Of a stretch of 64,000 nucleotides of DNA, positions 8,476 through 16,662 are shown one piece after another. Position 1 is the stretch's first letter. Every line of letters begins with the position of its first letter. The notes beneath the pieces are model-generated. The model worked only from the letters and a program-made list of their open reading frames with translations, did no database searches and was not told the DNA's origin. The stretch comes from Coprococcus comes ATCC 27758 (GTDB taxonomy: Bacteria > Bacillota > Clostridia > Lachnospirales > Lachnospiraceae). The translations under genes were made by a program, and so were the position numbers. The DNA is taken from the NCBI RefSeq assembly GCF_025149785.1, contig NZ_CP102277.1:682001-746000 (forward strand), given 5' to 3'.

Positions 8476-8561
8476 AAGATCAATAGACTCCTTTAAAAAT
8501 TCTTATTCATAGTATAGCAACTAAAAGTCGAAAAGGCAACTATAAAATAACCAGTTATGTA

Positions 8562-8567
8562 ACCGGT
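8562..8567. promoter_or_regulatory. Upstream LacI-type operator core
   Basis: GTAACCGGTAAC (8559-8570) shares the ACCGGT core with the operator at 8625-8642, and lies between the divergent regulator and operon. A degenerate AACCAGTTA half-copy precedes it at 8549-8557. Two sites about 69 bp apart could allow looping. Confidence 0.55.
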
Positions 8568-8587
8568 AACTTTTGCGAACAAAAGCA

Positions 8588-8616
8588 TTGACAGAGAGAT
8601 TATTATATGGTACTAT
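8588..8616 (+). promoter_or_regulatory. Sigma-A promoter of the sucrose/FOS operon
   Basis: Perfect TTGACA (8588-8593), a 17-bp spacer and TACTAT (8611-8616). Transcription should start near 8623, directly before the palindromic operator. The ribosome site of the first gene (GGAGG) lies near 8674. Confidence 0.8.
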
Positions 8617-8624
8617 TCAGTTAT

Positions 8625-8642
8625 AAAGTAACCGGTTACTTT
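8625..8642. promoter_or_regulatory. Perfect 18-bp palindromic operator at the operon start site
   Basis: AAAGTAACCGGTTACTTT is an exact palindrome with the central CG typical of LacI-family operators. It covers about +1 to +18 of the predicted transcript, so a bound repressor would block initiation. Another ACCGGT core follows at 8643-8648. Confidence 0.8.
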
Positions 8643-8688
8643 ACCGGTTATACAGCGAGAAGGACAAAGGGAATGGAGGAATAGTTGC

Positions 8689-9627
8689 ATGAAAAGGATG
8701 CAGAAACAAACCAGGGCAATGGGAAAACGAACGATGGCAAGTAAGCTGGCTTATGTAAAGAAAAATTGGCAGTTATATGTGTTTTTCCTGATGCCGGCAC
8801 TTATATTAACCATTATATTTAAGTATCTTCCAATGGGGGGACTGCTGATTGCGTTTGAAGATTATAACGTTATCAAGGGCGTATTTGGAAGTACATGGGT
8901 AGGACTTGAGTATTTTAAGCGGTTTTTATCTTCACCGGATTTTATGAATTACCTGCTTAATACATTGAAACTGAGCATTTATGGATTACTTTGGGGATTT
9001 CCGGTTCCGATCATCTTGGCTCTTTTACTTAACCAGATCCGCAAACAGGGGATCAAAAAGAAGATCCAGCTTTTGATCTATGCTCCAAACTTTGTGTCTG
9101 TTATTGTACTTTGCGGAATGGTCCGTATGTTTTTGTCACCGGTTGGACCTATGAATAAACTTTTGGGAATCAGCACGAACTGGATGACGATGCCTGCTGC
9201 ATTTCGAACAATCTATATTGCAAGTGGAATCTGGCAGGGAGCCGGGTGGGCTTCGATCATGTATACTGCAGCACTATCGAATGCGAGCAAAGAACTGGAA
9301 GAAGCAGCACGTATGGATGGAGCAAATCTGCTGCAGCAGATCTGGTATGTAGAACTTCCGGCGATCAAAGACATTATTGTGATCCAGTTTATCTTACAGG
9401 CAGGAAATATTATGAGTATTGGTTTTGAAAAAGCATATGCGCTGCAGACAGATATGAACTTACCGGCATCTGAAATATTATCGACTTATGTATACCGGAT
9501 CGGACTATTAAACGGAGATTATGGATATTCGACAGCAGTTGGACTGTTCAACTCTGTAATTAATGTGATTTTACTTATTTTTGTAAACTGGGTAGTAAAG
9601 AAGCTGAATGATGGTGAAGGATTATAG
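8689..9627 (+). CDS. Sugar ABC transporter permease (LplB type)
   Basis: A 312-residue membrane protein with six hydrophobic helices and the ATPase-coupling EAA loop (EEAARMDGANLLQQIWYVELP, about residues 204-224). The LFIAFEDYN-like start resembles the LplB/YteP class of CUT1 permeases that partner with large binding lipoproteins. The extended basic N-terminus is common in this class. It is the first gene after the LacI-controlled promoter and is 12 nt from the second permease. It would move sucrose or short fructans inward; the substrate is inferred from the GH32 and fructokinase downstream. Confidence 0.88.
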   Translation: MKRMQKQTRAMGKRTMASKLAYVKKNWQLYVFFLMPALILTIIFKYLPMGGLLIAFEDYNVIKGVFGSTWVGLEYFKRFLSSPDFMNYLLNTLKLSIYGLLWGFPVPIILALLLNQIRKQGIKKKIQLLIYAPNFVSVIVLCGMVRMFLSPVGPMNKLLGISTNWMTMPAAFRTIYIASGIWQGAGWASIMYTAALSNASKELEEAARMDGANLLQQIWYVELPAIKDIIVIQFILQAGNIMSIGFEKAYALQTDMNLPASEILSTYVYRIGLLNGDYGYSTAVGLFNSVINVILLIFVNWVVKKLNDGEGL

Positions 9628-9639
9628 GAGGAACGTGAA

Positions 9640-10536
9640 ATGAATGGAACAAAGAAAATCAAATATTCACGAACAGATCAGATCATTTTGGGAATTGCAT
9701 ATGTGTTCCTTGGGGTATTTGTTCTTTCAATTTTAATTCCGCTGATCTATGTAGTTCTGGCATCCTTTATGGATCCGACCGTATTAAATAACCAGGGATT
9801 AAGTTTTCATATAAAAGACTGGACGTTAGATGCATACCGGCGTGTGCTGGAAAATGATATGATCTGGCGGGGCTTTTTGAATTCTTTTTTGTATTCAATT
9901 GCATTTACCGCGATCTCCGTCTTTGTAACTTTACTTGCAGCGTATCCGATGTCAAAAAAGGAATTTGTAGGAAGAAAATTCTTTAATATAATCTTTCTGA
10001 TCACAATGTTTTTTGGTGGCGGAATGATTCCGACTTTTATTTTGATCAATCAGCTGCACATGGTAAATACGATTTGGGCAATTTTAATCCCTGGTGCATT
10101 TAATGTCTGGAATATGATTCTTGCAAGAACCTATTACCAGTCTATTCCGAAAGAACTGCGTGAAGCATCCGCAATTGACGGAGCAACGGAAATCCAACAT
10201 TTTTTCAAGGTTATGCTTCCGGTATGCAAACCGATTATCGCAGTACTGGCACTGTGGTCATTTGTTGGAATGTGGAACAGCTACTTTGATGCGATGATAT
10301 ATTTAAATGATGCAAACCTGCAGCCACTGCAGCTGGTTCTCAGATCGATCCTCGTTCAGAATACACCTCAGCCGGGAATGATCGCAGATATCCAGAGTAC
10401 AGCAGAGATGGCAAAAGTAGCAGAACAGCTGAAATATGCAACTATCGTTGTGTCAAGTTTACCATTGCTGGTAATGTATCCATTCTTCCAGAAATACTTC
10501 GATAAAGGAATTATGGTTGGTTCTGTGAAGGGATAG
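9640..10536 (+). CDS. Carbohydrate ABC transporter permease (YtcP/LplC type)
   Basis: A 298-residue inner-membrane permease with six helices and the EAA loop REASAIDGATEIQHFFKVMLP (about residues 174-194). It is the second subunit of the heterodimeric channel. RBS AGGAGG lies directly upstream. It ends with the KYFDKGIMVGSVKG tail typical of this class. No ATPase gene accompanies the pair, so a shared MsmK-like ATPase encoded elsewhere must energise it. Confidence 0.88.
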   Translation: MNGTKKIKYSRTDQIILGIAYVFLGVFVLSILIPLIYVVLASFMDPTVLNNQGLSFHIKDWTLDAYRRVLENDMIWRGFLNSFLYSIAFTAISVFVTLLAAYPMSKKEFVGRKFFNIIFLITMFFGGGMIPTFILINQLHMVNTIWAILIPGAFNVWNMILARTYYQSIPKELREASAIDGATEIQHFFKVMLPVCKPIIAVLALWSFVGMWNSYFDAMIYLNDANLQPLQLVLRSILVQNTPQPGMIADIQSTAEMAKVAEQLKYATIVVSSLPLLVMYPFFQKYFDKGIMVGSVKG

Positions 10537-10559
10537 TCAGAAAGGAAATATGCAGATAT

Positions 10560-12239
10560 GTGGAAAAAAATAGAAAAAGAGTGTTGGCATTAGGTTTGAC
10601 ATTTTCGATTATAATTGGGATGGCAGGATGTGGAAAAGAAGAGCAGATGAAGGCGGAAACCAATCCGGATACTCCGGTATCAGAGGTTCAGTTTCCACTG
10701 AAAGAAAAAGCTGAATTATCATTCATTACAAATGCTCCTGCAACATCAACGCAGAATCCGAATGAGCGTATCATTTTTAAGAGACTTGAAAAAGAGACAA
10801 ACGTACATATCGATTGGACTTGTTTTGTGGCGGATCAGTTCTCGGATAAGAAGAACCTTGCGCTGGCTCAGTTCGGAAATCTTCCGGATGGGCTGTTTAA
10901 TGCAGGAATGAGTGATTATGATCTGCTTCGTTATGCAAAGCAGGGAATCATTATCCCGCTTGAAAATCTGATCGATAAATATATGCCGAATCTGCAGGCT
11001 GTATTTGAAAAATATCCGGAGTACCGTACGATGTGTACCGCACCGGATGGTCACATTTATTCATTCCCGTGGATCGAGCAGCTTGGAGCTGGAAAGGAAG
11101 CAATTCAGGCGATTGGAGATATTCCATATATCAATAAGAAATGGCTTGATTATCTGGGATTGGAAGTACCAACTACAACAGATGAACTGGAACAGGTACT
11201 GATCGCATTCCGTGACCATGCAGATGATCTGAAGAAAGAATTCCAGATTGATGGTGATGTGATTCCGATGTCATTTATTATCAATAATGGAGATCAGGAT
11301 CCGGCAATCCTGATCAATGGATTTGGGGAAGGATATGGAGACACAGGAGATCATTTTTCTGTAACGGATGATGGAGAGGTTATCTATACAACCGTTCAGG
11401 AGGGCTATAAAGAAGGCATTGAGTGGCTGCATAAACTGGTAACAGAGGATCTGGTGGATCCGGAAGCATTTACACAGGAATGGTCTACCTACGTGGCAAA
11501 AGGAAAAAATCACAGATATGGTCTCTGTTTTACCTGGGACATTGCCAATATTGATAATAATACGGATTATGTAATGCTTCCGGCACTGACGGGGCCGACC
11601 GGAGTGACAAATATTACGAGACAGAATAACAGTGAGACCAGTGGATTTGACCGGGGACGATGTGTATTGACGACCAGCTGCAAAGACACAGCACTTGCAG
11701 CTGCCTGGATCGATCAGATGTATGCACCGCTGCAGTCACCGCAGAACAACTGGGGAAGCTATGGAGAGAAAGATTCTTTCAATATTTTTGAGATGTCTAC
11801 GAATGAAAACGGAGAAAAGATGTTGAAACATCTTGATCTTGGAGAGCAGTCACCGGTAGAAGTCCGTGAAGCACAGTCGGTTAATGGACCGCTTGCGGTA
11901 CTCAATGAGTATTATGGTGTATATGTGACACAGCCGGAGGATGCAAAATGGCGTCTGGACAATATGCATGAAACATATCTGAAAGATATGAACAGCAAAT
12001 ATGTATATCCAAATGTATTCATGAGTATCGAAGATACCAATAAAGTGTCACAGTATGATACCGACATCAAAAAATATGCAGAGCAGAAGAAAGCCGACTG
12101 GATCTTAAATGGTGGAATCGAAAAAGAGTGGGATTCTTACCTTGATAAAATGGAAAAGTACGGACTTTCCGATTATCTGGCTATTAAACAGAAATATTTC
12201 GACCAGTACCAGAAATCGCTTTCAGAAGAGAATAAGTAG
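10560..12239 (+). CDS. Extracellular solute-binding lipoprotein for sucrose/FOS uptake
   Basis: A 559-residue binding protein starting at GTG 10560 (the overlapping ATG at 10558 is out of frame and soon stops). An N-terminal signal with lipobox (IIGMAGC) predicts lipid anchoring at Cys24. The rest has the family-1 sugar-binding fold; its large size is typical of the LplA/YtcQ class that goes with LplB/YtcP permeases. RBS AAAGGAAA is about 11 nt upstream. It captures the sugar outside the cell for the two permeases before it; the exact substrate is inferred from the downstream enzymes. Confidence 0.88.
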   Translation: MEKNRKRVLALGLTFSIIIGMAGCGKEEQMKAETNPDTPVSEVQFPLKEKAELSFITNAPATSTQNPNERIIFKRLEKETNVHIDWTCFVADQFSDKKNLALAQFGNLPDGLFNAGMSDYDLLRYAKQGIIIPLENLIDKYMPNLQAVFEKYPEYRTMCTAPDGHIYSFPWIEQLGAGKEAIQAIGDIPYINKKWLDYLGLEVPTTTDELEQVLIAFRDHADDLKKEFQIDGDVIPMSFIINNGDQDPAILINGFGEGYGDTGDHFSVTDDGEVIYTTVQEGYKEGIEWLHKLVTEDLVDPEAFTQEWSTYVAKGKNHRYGLCFTWDIANIDNNTDYVMLPALTGPTGVTNITRQNNSETSGFDRGRCVLTTSCKDTALAAAWIDQMYAPLQSPQNNWGSYGEKDSFNIFEMSTNENGEKMLKHLDLGEQSPVEVREAQSVNGPLAVLNEYYGVYVTQPEDAKWRLDNMHETYLKDMNSKYVYPNVFMSIEDTNKVSQYDTDIKKYAEQKKADWILNGGIEKEWDSYLDKMEKYGLSDYLAIKQKYFDQYQKSLSEENK

Positions 12240-12252
12240 TAGGAGAAAATGC

Positions 12253-13719
12253 ATGAGTGAGATGTTAGAAAAAGCAAGAAATTATGAGACAGAAAAACAA
12301 GTGTATGTAAAGAAAACGACCAAACCACTGTTCCATGTTACGGCACCGACCGGATGGATCAATGATCCGAATGGTTTTTCCGTATATGATGGGAAAATAC
12401 ATTTGTTCTATCAGTACAATCCATATCAGAGAGAGTGGGGACCAATGCATTGGGGACATAGTGTGACTGATGATATGGTCCGCTGGGAGCAGCTTCCGGC
12501 AGCGATTGCACCGGATCAGGAATATGATAAGGCAGGATGTTTTTCCGGAAGTGCGATCGAAGCAGATGGAAAGCATGTACTTGTATATACCGGAGTTACC
12601 AGAGTAAAGCAGGCAGATGGAAGTGAGCAGGAACGGCAGAATCAGTGTATTGCATTTGGTGATGGAAAAGATTACGTAAAGTATGAAAAGAATCCGGTTG
12701 TGACAGGTGAGATGCTTCCGGAAGGATGCAGCCGGATTGATTTCCGTGACCCGAAGATCTGGAAAGAAAACGATACCTATTATCTGATCGTTGGAAATAA
12801 GAATGATAATCAGGTTGGGCAAGTTGTGCTTTGTTCGAGCAAAAATCTGACAGACTGGAAATTTGAGACAATTCTGGCATCAAATGAAAATGGTGATATA
12901 GGAACGATGTGGGAATGCCCGGATTTCTTTGCTTTAAAAGACAAACATGTGCTGATCTGTTCGCCACAGGATATGAAGGCGCGGAAATATGAGTTTCACA
13001 ATGGACATAATTCGGTGTATTTTTTGGGAGACTACGATGCAAACAGATGCAGATTCAGCAAAGAACAGCCGCATACACTTGATTATGGTATGGATTTCTA
13101 TGCTCCACAGACAACAGAACTTCCGGATGGCAGACGGATCATGATCGCATGGATGAAATCATGGGATGCCTGTGTGATACCGAATTCGCAGGACTGGCAG
13201 GGAATGATGACATTTCCGAGAGAATTGGAGATAAAAGAAAACCGTATCTGGCAGAATCCGGTGAAAGAACTGGAAAATTATTATCAGAATCCATGTTGCT
13301 ATGAACACACAGAAATCGAAGGCGAGACAGTGCTTGCAGGAGTAGAGGGACGCACAATTGATCTTACGGTGACACTGGAAGATGGAGAAAATACAATCTT
13401 TTCTATCAAACTGGCAGCAGATAGTGAGTATGAAACGAGTTATACCTATAATAAGGAAACCAGACTTCTGGAAATCGACCGTACATACTGCGGTGTTACA
13501 AAAGATGTGGTATGTGTACGAAAATTCAGAATTGAGGATCCGGCAGGGCTTAAAAAGATGCGTTTTATCCTGGATTATCATTCGATCGAACTTTTTATCA
13601 ATGATGGACAGCAGACGGCGACCACTGCAATCTGTACGCCTCTGAATGCGAAAGATATTTATTTTTTCAGCGATAAGAAAATGACAATGAGTGTTGAAAA
13701 GCATGATATTATAATGTAA
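12253..13719 (+). CDS. Glycoside hydrolase family 32 beta-fructosidase / sucrose hydrolase
   Basis: A 488-residue intracellular enzyme (no signal peptide) that cleaves the fructosyl bond of sucrose, sucrose-6-phosphate or short fructans. All three GH32 acidic motifs are intact: WINDPNG with nucleophile Asp38, FRDP with Asp166, and WECPD with acid/base Glu221. The five-bladed propeller is followed by the usual C-terminal beta-sandwich (about 340-488). ATG 12253 has AGGAG 7 nt upstream; the longer frame overlaps the lipoprotein gene. Because uptake is by ABC importer rather than PTS, unphosphorylated sucrose or kestose-type FOS are the likely substrates. Confidence 0.93.
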   Translation: MSEMLEKARNYETEKQVYVKKTTKPLFHVTAPTGWINDPNGFSVYDGKIHLFYQYNPYQREWGPMHWGHSVTDDMVRWEQLPAAIAPDQEYDKAGCFSGSAIEADGKHVLVYTGVTRVKQADGSEQERQNQCIAFGDGKDYVKYEKNPVVTGEMLPEGCSRIDFRDPKIWKENDTYYLIVGNKNDNQVGQVVLCSSKNLTDWKFETILASNENGDIGTMWECPDFFALKDKHVLICSPQDMKARKYEFHNGHNSVYFLGDYDANRCRFSKEQPHTLDYGMDFYAPQTTELPDGRRIMIAWMKSWDACVIPNSQDWQGMMTFPRELEIKENRIWQNPVKELENYYQNPCCYEHTEIEGETVLAGVEGRTIDLTVTLEDGENTIFSIKLAADSEYETSYTYNKETRLLEIDRTYCGVTKDVVCVRKFRIEDPAGLKKMRFILDYHSIELFINDGQQTATTAICTPLNAKDIYFFSDKKMTMSVEKHDIIM

Positions 13720-13737
13720 AAAGCAGGAGAATAAGAA

Positions 13738-14694
13738 ATGGACGTAGTAGCTTTAGGGGAATTGCTGATTGACTTTACAGAAAATGGTATTAGTAGCCAG
13801 GGAAACCCATTGTTTGAGGCAAATCCGGGAGGGGCACCATGCAATGTTCTGGCAATGTTAACGAAGTTGGGACACAAAACGGCTTTTATTGGAAAAGTAG
13901 GAAATGATTTTTTTGGAAAGCAATTGGAAGATGCAATTAAAGAAATTGGAATCAATGTGACCGGTCTGAGAAAAGATGATAAAGTACATACGACATTGGC
14001 ATTGGTTCATACTTATCCGGATGGAGACAGAGATTTCTCTTTTTATCGAGATCCGGGAGCGGATATGATGCTGACAGAAGAGGAAATTCCAGAGGAATTA
14101 ATTCTTGAGACACGGATTTTTCATTTTGGAACCCTGTCTATGACACATGAGAAAGTACGCAGAGCGACAAAAAAAGCAGTTGCAATTGCAAAACAGGCTG
14201 GTGCGATCATTTCATTTGATCCTAATATACGTGAGCCACTGTGGAATTCAATGGATGAGGCAAGAGAGCAGGTATTGTATGGTCTGGGACAGTGTCATAT
14301 CCTGAAAATTTCAGATAATGAAATTCAGTGGCTGACAGGAAAAAATGACTATACAGAGGCTGTAAAATGGATTAGGGAGAAATATGATATCCCGCTTATC
14401 CTGGTATCTATGGGAAAAGAAGGCAGTAGAGCTTATTATCAGGACAGGATGGTTGAAAAAGCACCTTTTATAAACGAAAATACAATAGAAACAACTGGTG
14501 CCGGAGATACATTTTGTGCATGTGTTTTGCATTACATATGTAAACATGGACTAGAAAATCTGACTGAGAAAAATTTAAAGGAAATGCTGACTTATGCAAA
14601 TGCTGCCGCATCAATTATCACAACACGTAAGGGAGCATTGCGGGTGATGCCACGACCGGAAGAAATTGAGGCATTGATTGCAGGACATCACTAA
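13738..14694 (+). CDS. PfkB-family fructokinase
   Basis: A 318-residue ribokinase-fold sugar kinase that most likely phosphorylates the fructose released by the GH32 enzyme. It has the N-terminal PfkB signature (GGAPCNVLAMLTKLGHKTAFIGKVGND) and the C-terminal ATP/anion-hole motif TTGAGDTF with catalytic base Asp257. It is the last gene of the LacI-controlled operon, 18 nt after GH32, with RBS AGGAG. Base composition is slightly more AT-rich than the preceding gene. I see no clear terminator after it. Confidence 0.92.
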   Translation: MDVVALGELLIDFTENGISSQGNPLFEANPGGAPCNVLAMLTKLGHKTAFIGKVGNDFFGKQLEDAIKEIGINVTGLRKDDKVHTTLALVHTYPDGDRDFSFYRDPGADMMLTEEEIPEELILETRIFHFGTLSMTHEKVRRATKKAVAIAKQAGAIISFDPNIREPLWNSMDEAREQVLYGLGQCHILKISDNEIQWLTGKNDYTEAVKWIREKYDIPLILVSMGKEGSRAYYQDRMVEKAPFINENTIETTGAGDTFCACVLHYICKHGLENLTEKNLKEMLTYANAAASIITTRKGALRVMPRPEEIEALIAGHH

Positions 14695-14845
14695 ATGTGG
14701 AGAGAAAGGGGCTGTGAAAAAAGAATAGTCCCAAAAAAATGGAAACGTAACGATTACAGATTTAATGCGATTGCTGAATTATGTAAGTGGAAAAAGCGCA
14801 ACTTTATAATTTTAAACAACTTTAAAGAACTGTATACAGAAATCC

Positions 14846-14874
14846 TATAGCAGAGAGTTCCCCTCTCTGCTATA
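14846..14874. promoter_or_regulatory. Perfect inverted repeat overlapping a TATAAT box
   Basis: TATAGCAGAGAG (14846-14857) and its exact complement (14863-14874) flank a 5-nt loop. The right arm overlaps TATAAT (14871-14876), a possible -10 box for the hydrolase gene at 14930, though no good -35 is visible. It may be an operator; no T-run follows, so it is not a terminator. Confidence 0.5.
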
Positions 14875-14929
14875 ATCATATCAGAAAATAAAAAGTACGA
14901 ACCAAAATCTATCGGGGAGGTTATCACAC

Positions 14930-15904
14930 ATGCAGACACCTATTTTACAGGAAAGTAACTACAAAGAAGAAATGCAGACCATCGTAGAACCGTATCTTGT
15001 ATCTATCGGAACGGAATTCTATCTGGAAAGACATGCAGGGCAGAAGATCCACTGTATGCATTATGTTCCGGAGAACCCACATGCGGTTGTGATGTTGTCA
15101 CATGGATTTATTGAAAACGCGGAAAAATATAAGGAGATCGCCTATTATTTTGCAAAAGAAGGTTTTAGCGTATATCTTCCGGAGCACTGCGGACATGGCT
15201 TCAGCTATCGTCTGACAGAAGATGAATCCCTGGTGCATCTGGACAGCTTTGAACGTTATGTAGAGGACTTTATCTTTGTAACCAAGAAGGCAAAAGAGGA
15301 GAATCCGGGGATGAAGATTTATCTGTACGGACATTCTATGGGAGGCGGAATTGCGGCAGCAGTTGCGGCAAGAGTACCGGAAATGTTTGAGAAGGTAATT
15401 CTGTCGTCACCGATGATCCGCCCACTGACCGGAGGGGTGCCGTGGCATGTGGCAAAGGCGATCGCAAAGACATCCTGCAAGGTGGGAAGGAACAAAAAAT
15501 ATGTAGTCGGTCAGAAGCCATACAAGGAGCCAGGAAAATTTGAAGAGAGCTGCTCCCTTTCCCGTCCGAGATTTGAGTATTATGAAGAAAAAAGGACGAA
15601 GGAAGCCCATTATCATCTGAACGCACCGTCTTATGGATGGCTCGGAAATGCAATGCGTCTGAACCGGTATCTGGAAAAGACCGGATGGAAGAAGATCGAA
15701 GCACCTGTCATGCTCTTTTCGGCAGGCAAGGATAATCTGGTGTCGAATGCAGCGCAGGAACGTTTTGTGCGAAAACTAAACAAGAACAGACCGGAAAGTG
15801 CCGAGCTTGTGAAGTTCCCAGAGTCCAAACATGAGATATTCAATGCGGAAAATACGATTGCGGAAGAATATTGGAAGAAAGTGTTTGATTTTTTTGAATC
15901 ATGA
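14930..15904 (+). CDS. Alpha/beta hydrolase, monoacylglycerol lipase / lysophospholipase type
   Basis: A 324-residue cytoplasmic serine hydrolase of the Hydrolase_4 (lysophospholipase L2-like) class. The catalytic triad is readable: Ser136 in GHSMGG, Asp268 in SAGKDN and His301 in SKHEIF; the oxyanion region is LSHGFIEN. A long insertion between strands 6 and 7 (about residues 170-245) forms the lid. It probably cleaves an acyl ester such as a monoglyceride or lysolipid. RBS GGGGAGG. It stands alone, behind an inverted repeat that may be a regulator site. Confidence 0.85.
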   Translation: MQTPILQESNYKEEMQTIVEPYLVSIGTEFYLERHAGQKIHCMHYVPENPHAVVMLSHGFIENAEKYKEIAYYFAKEGFSVYLPEHCGHGFSYRLTEDESLVHLDSFERYVEDFIFVTKKAKEENPGMKIYLYGHSMGGGIAAAVAARVPEMFEKVILSSPMIRPLTGGVPWHVAKAIAKTSCKVGRNKKYVVGQKPYKEPGKFEESCSLSRPRFEYYEEKRTKEAHYHLNAPSYGWLGNAMRLNRYLEKTGWKKIEAPVMLFSAGKDNLVSNAAQERFVRKLNKNRPESAELVKFPESKHEIFNAENTIAEEYWKKVFDFFES

Positions 15905-15948
15905 TTTTTAAAGATTGTAAAGAGGCTGTAAATTATACAAATTGCTTA

Positions 15949-15976
15949 TTGATAAATGCAAGAAAAGTGGTAAGAT
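15949..15976 (+). promoter_or_regulatory. Putative sigma-A promoter of the zinc-ribbon gene
   Basis: TTGATA (15949-15954), a 16-bp spacer and TAAGAT (15971-15976), about 27 bp before the start codon. Moderate match only. Confidence 0.45.
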
Positions 15977-16002
15977 AAAATTTACAGAAAGGAATGAGAC
16001 AA

Positions 16003-16491
16003 ATGGGATTTTTTGATAATCTGAAAAGCAGCCTGGCAGAAACCGGTCAGGATTTATCACAGAAGGCAAAGGATACGACAGAGATTTTCCGCCTGACAAA
16101 TTTAAATAAGACGAAAGAAAAAGAAATTGAAAAAGTCATTTATCAGATAGGCAGTACATATTATGCCAATTACAGGGACGAATGCATGGAAAAGATGCCG
16201 GAGCTTGCCGTACAGATCAAATCCCTGCAGGATGAGATCGCGGTCAACAAAGAGATGATTGAAAAATTATCGACAGAAGAGATCTGCCCGCAGTGTGGAA
16301 AGAAAGTGAACCCTGGAAGTAAATTCTGTATTTACTGTGGAGCAGCACTGGAAGTACCGGCAGAACAACCGGAGGAAAAGGCAGAAGTGAAAGTGTGCAA
16401 GACCTGTGGAAAGCCACTGGAAGAGGGCGCTGTATTCTGTACAAACTGTGGAACAAAGATAGAAGACGATAAGACAACTGAGGAAAACTAG
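16003..16491 (+). CDS. Double zinc-ribbon protein
   Basis: A 162-residue protein with an N-terminal helical/coiled-coil region (about 1-90) followed by two CxxC-n-CxxC zinc ribbons (CPQCGKKVNPGSKFCIYCG and CKTCGKPLEEGAVFCTNCG). There is no membrane segment. Start ATG 16003 is preferred because AGAAAGGA is 9 nt upstream; ATG 15994 is also in frame. Function unknown. The same ribbon type begins the next two genes, so they may form a functional group. A terminator follows. Confidence 0.75.
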   Translation: MGFFDNLKSSLAETGQDLSQKAKDTTEIFRLTNLNKTKEKEIEKVIYQIGSTYYANYRDECMEKMPELAVQIKSLQDEIAVNKEMIEKLSTEEICPQCGKKVNPGSKFCIYCGAALEVPAEQPEEKAEVKVCKTCGKPLEEGAVFCTNCGTKIEDDKTTEEN

Positions 16492-16552
16492 AAGGCAAAG
16501 CATCGAATGATGAAACGCAGGTCAGAATGTGAAAAAATGAAAGAGTATATGC

Positions 16553-16590
16553 AAAAAGCCGGATAGGAGTTATTCTATCCGGTCTTTTAT
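16553..16590 (+). terminator. Terminator after the double zinc-ribbon gene
   Basis: CCGGATAG (16559-16566) pairs with CTATCCGG (16575-16582) followed by TCTTTTAT, with A-rich sequence before the stem. Confidence 0.8.
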
Positions 16591-16662
16591 GTATATGATG
16601 AGCCGGTTACAGATTTGTGCTTACACAGGAACGACCGGTTGATGCGTTGGAGGACAGAAAAC

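Noticed and set aside
12265-13042. Minus-strand frames opposite the GH32 gene
   Set aside because: Shadow of a GH32 gene with all catalytic motifs intact.
14701-14745. Terminator for the sucrose operon (GGGGCT ... AGTCCC followed by A residues)
   Set aside because: The short stem is followed by A rather than T on the sense strand, so it does not fit a terminator in the operon direction.
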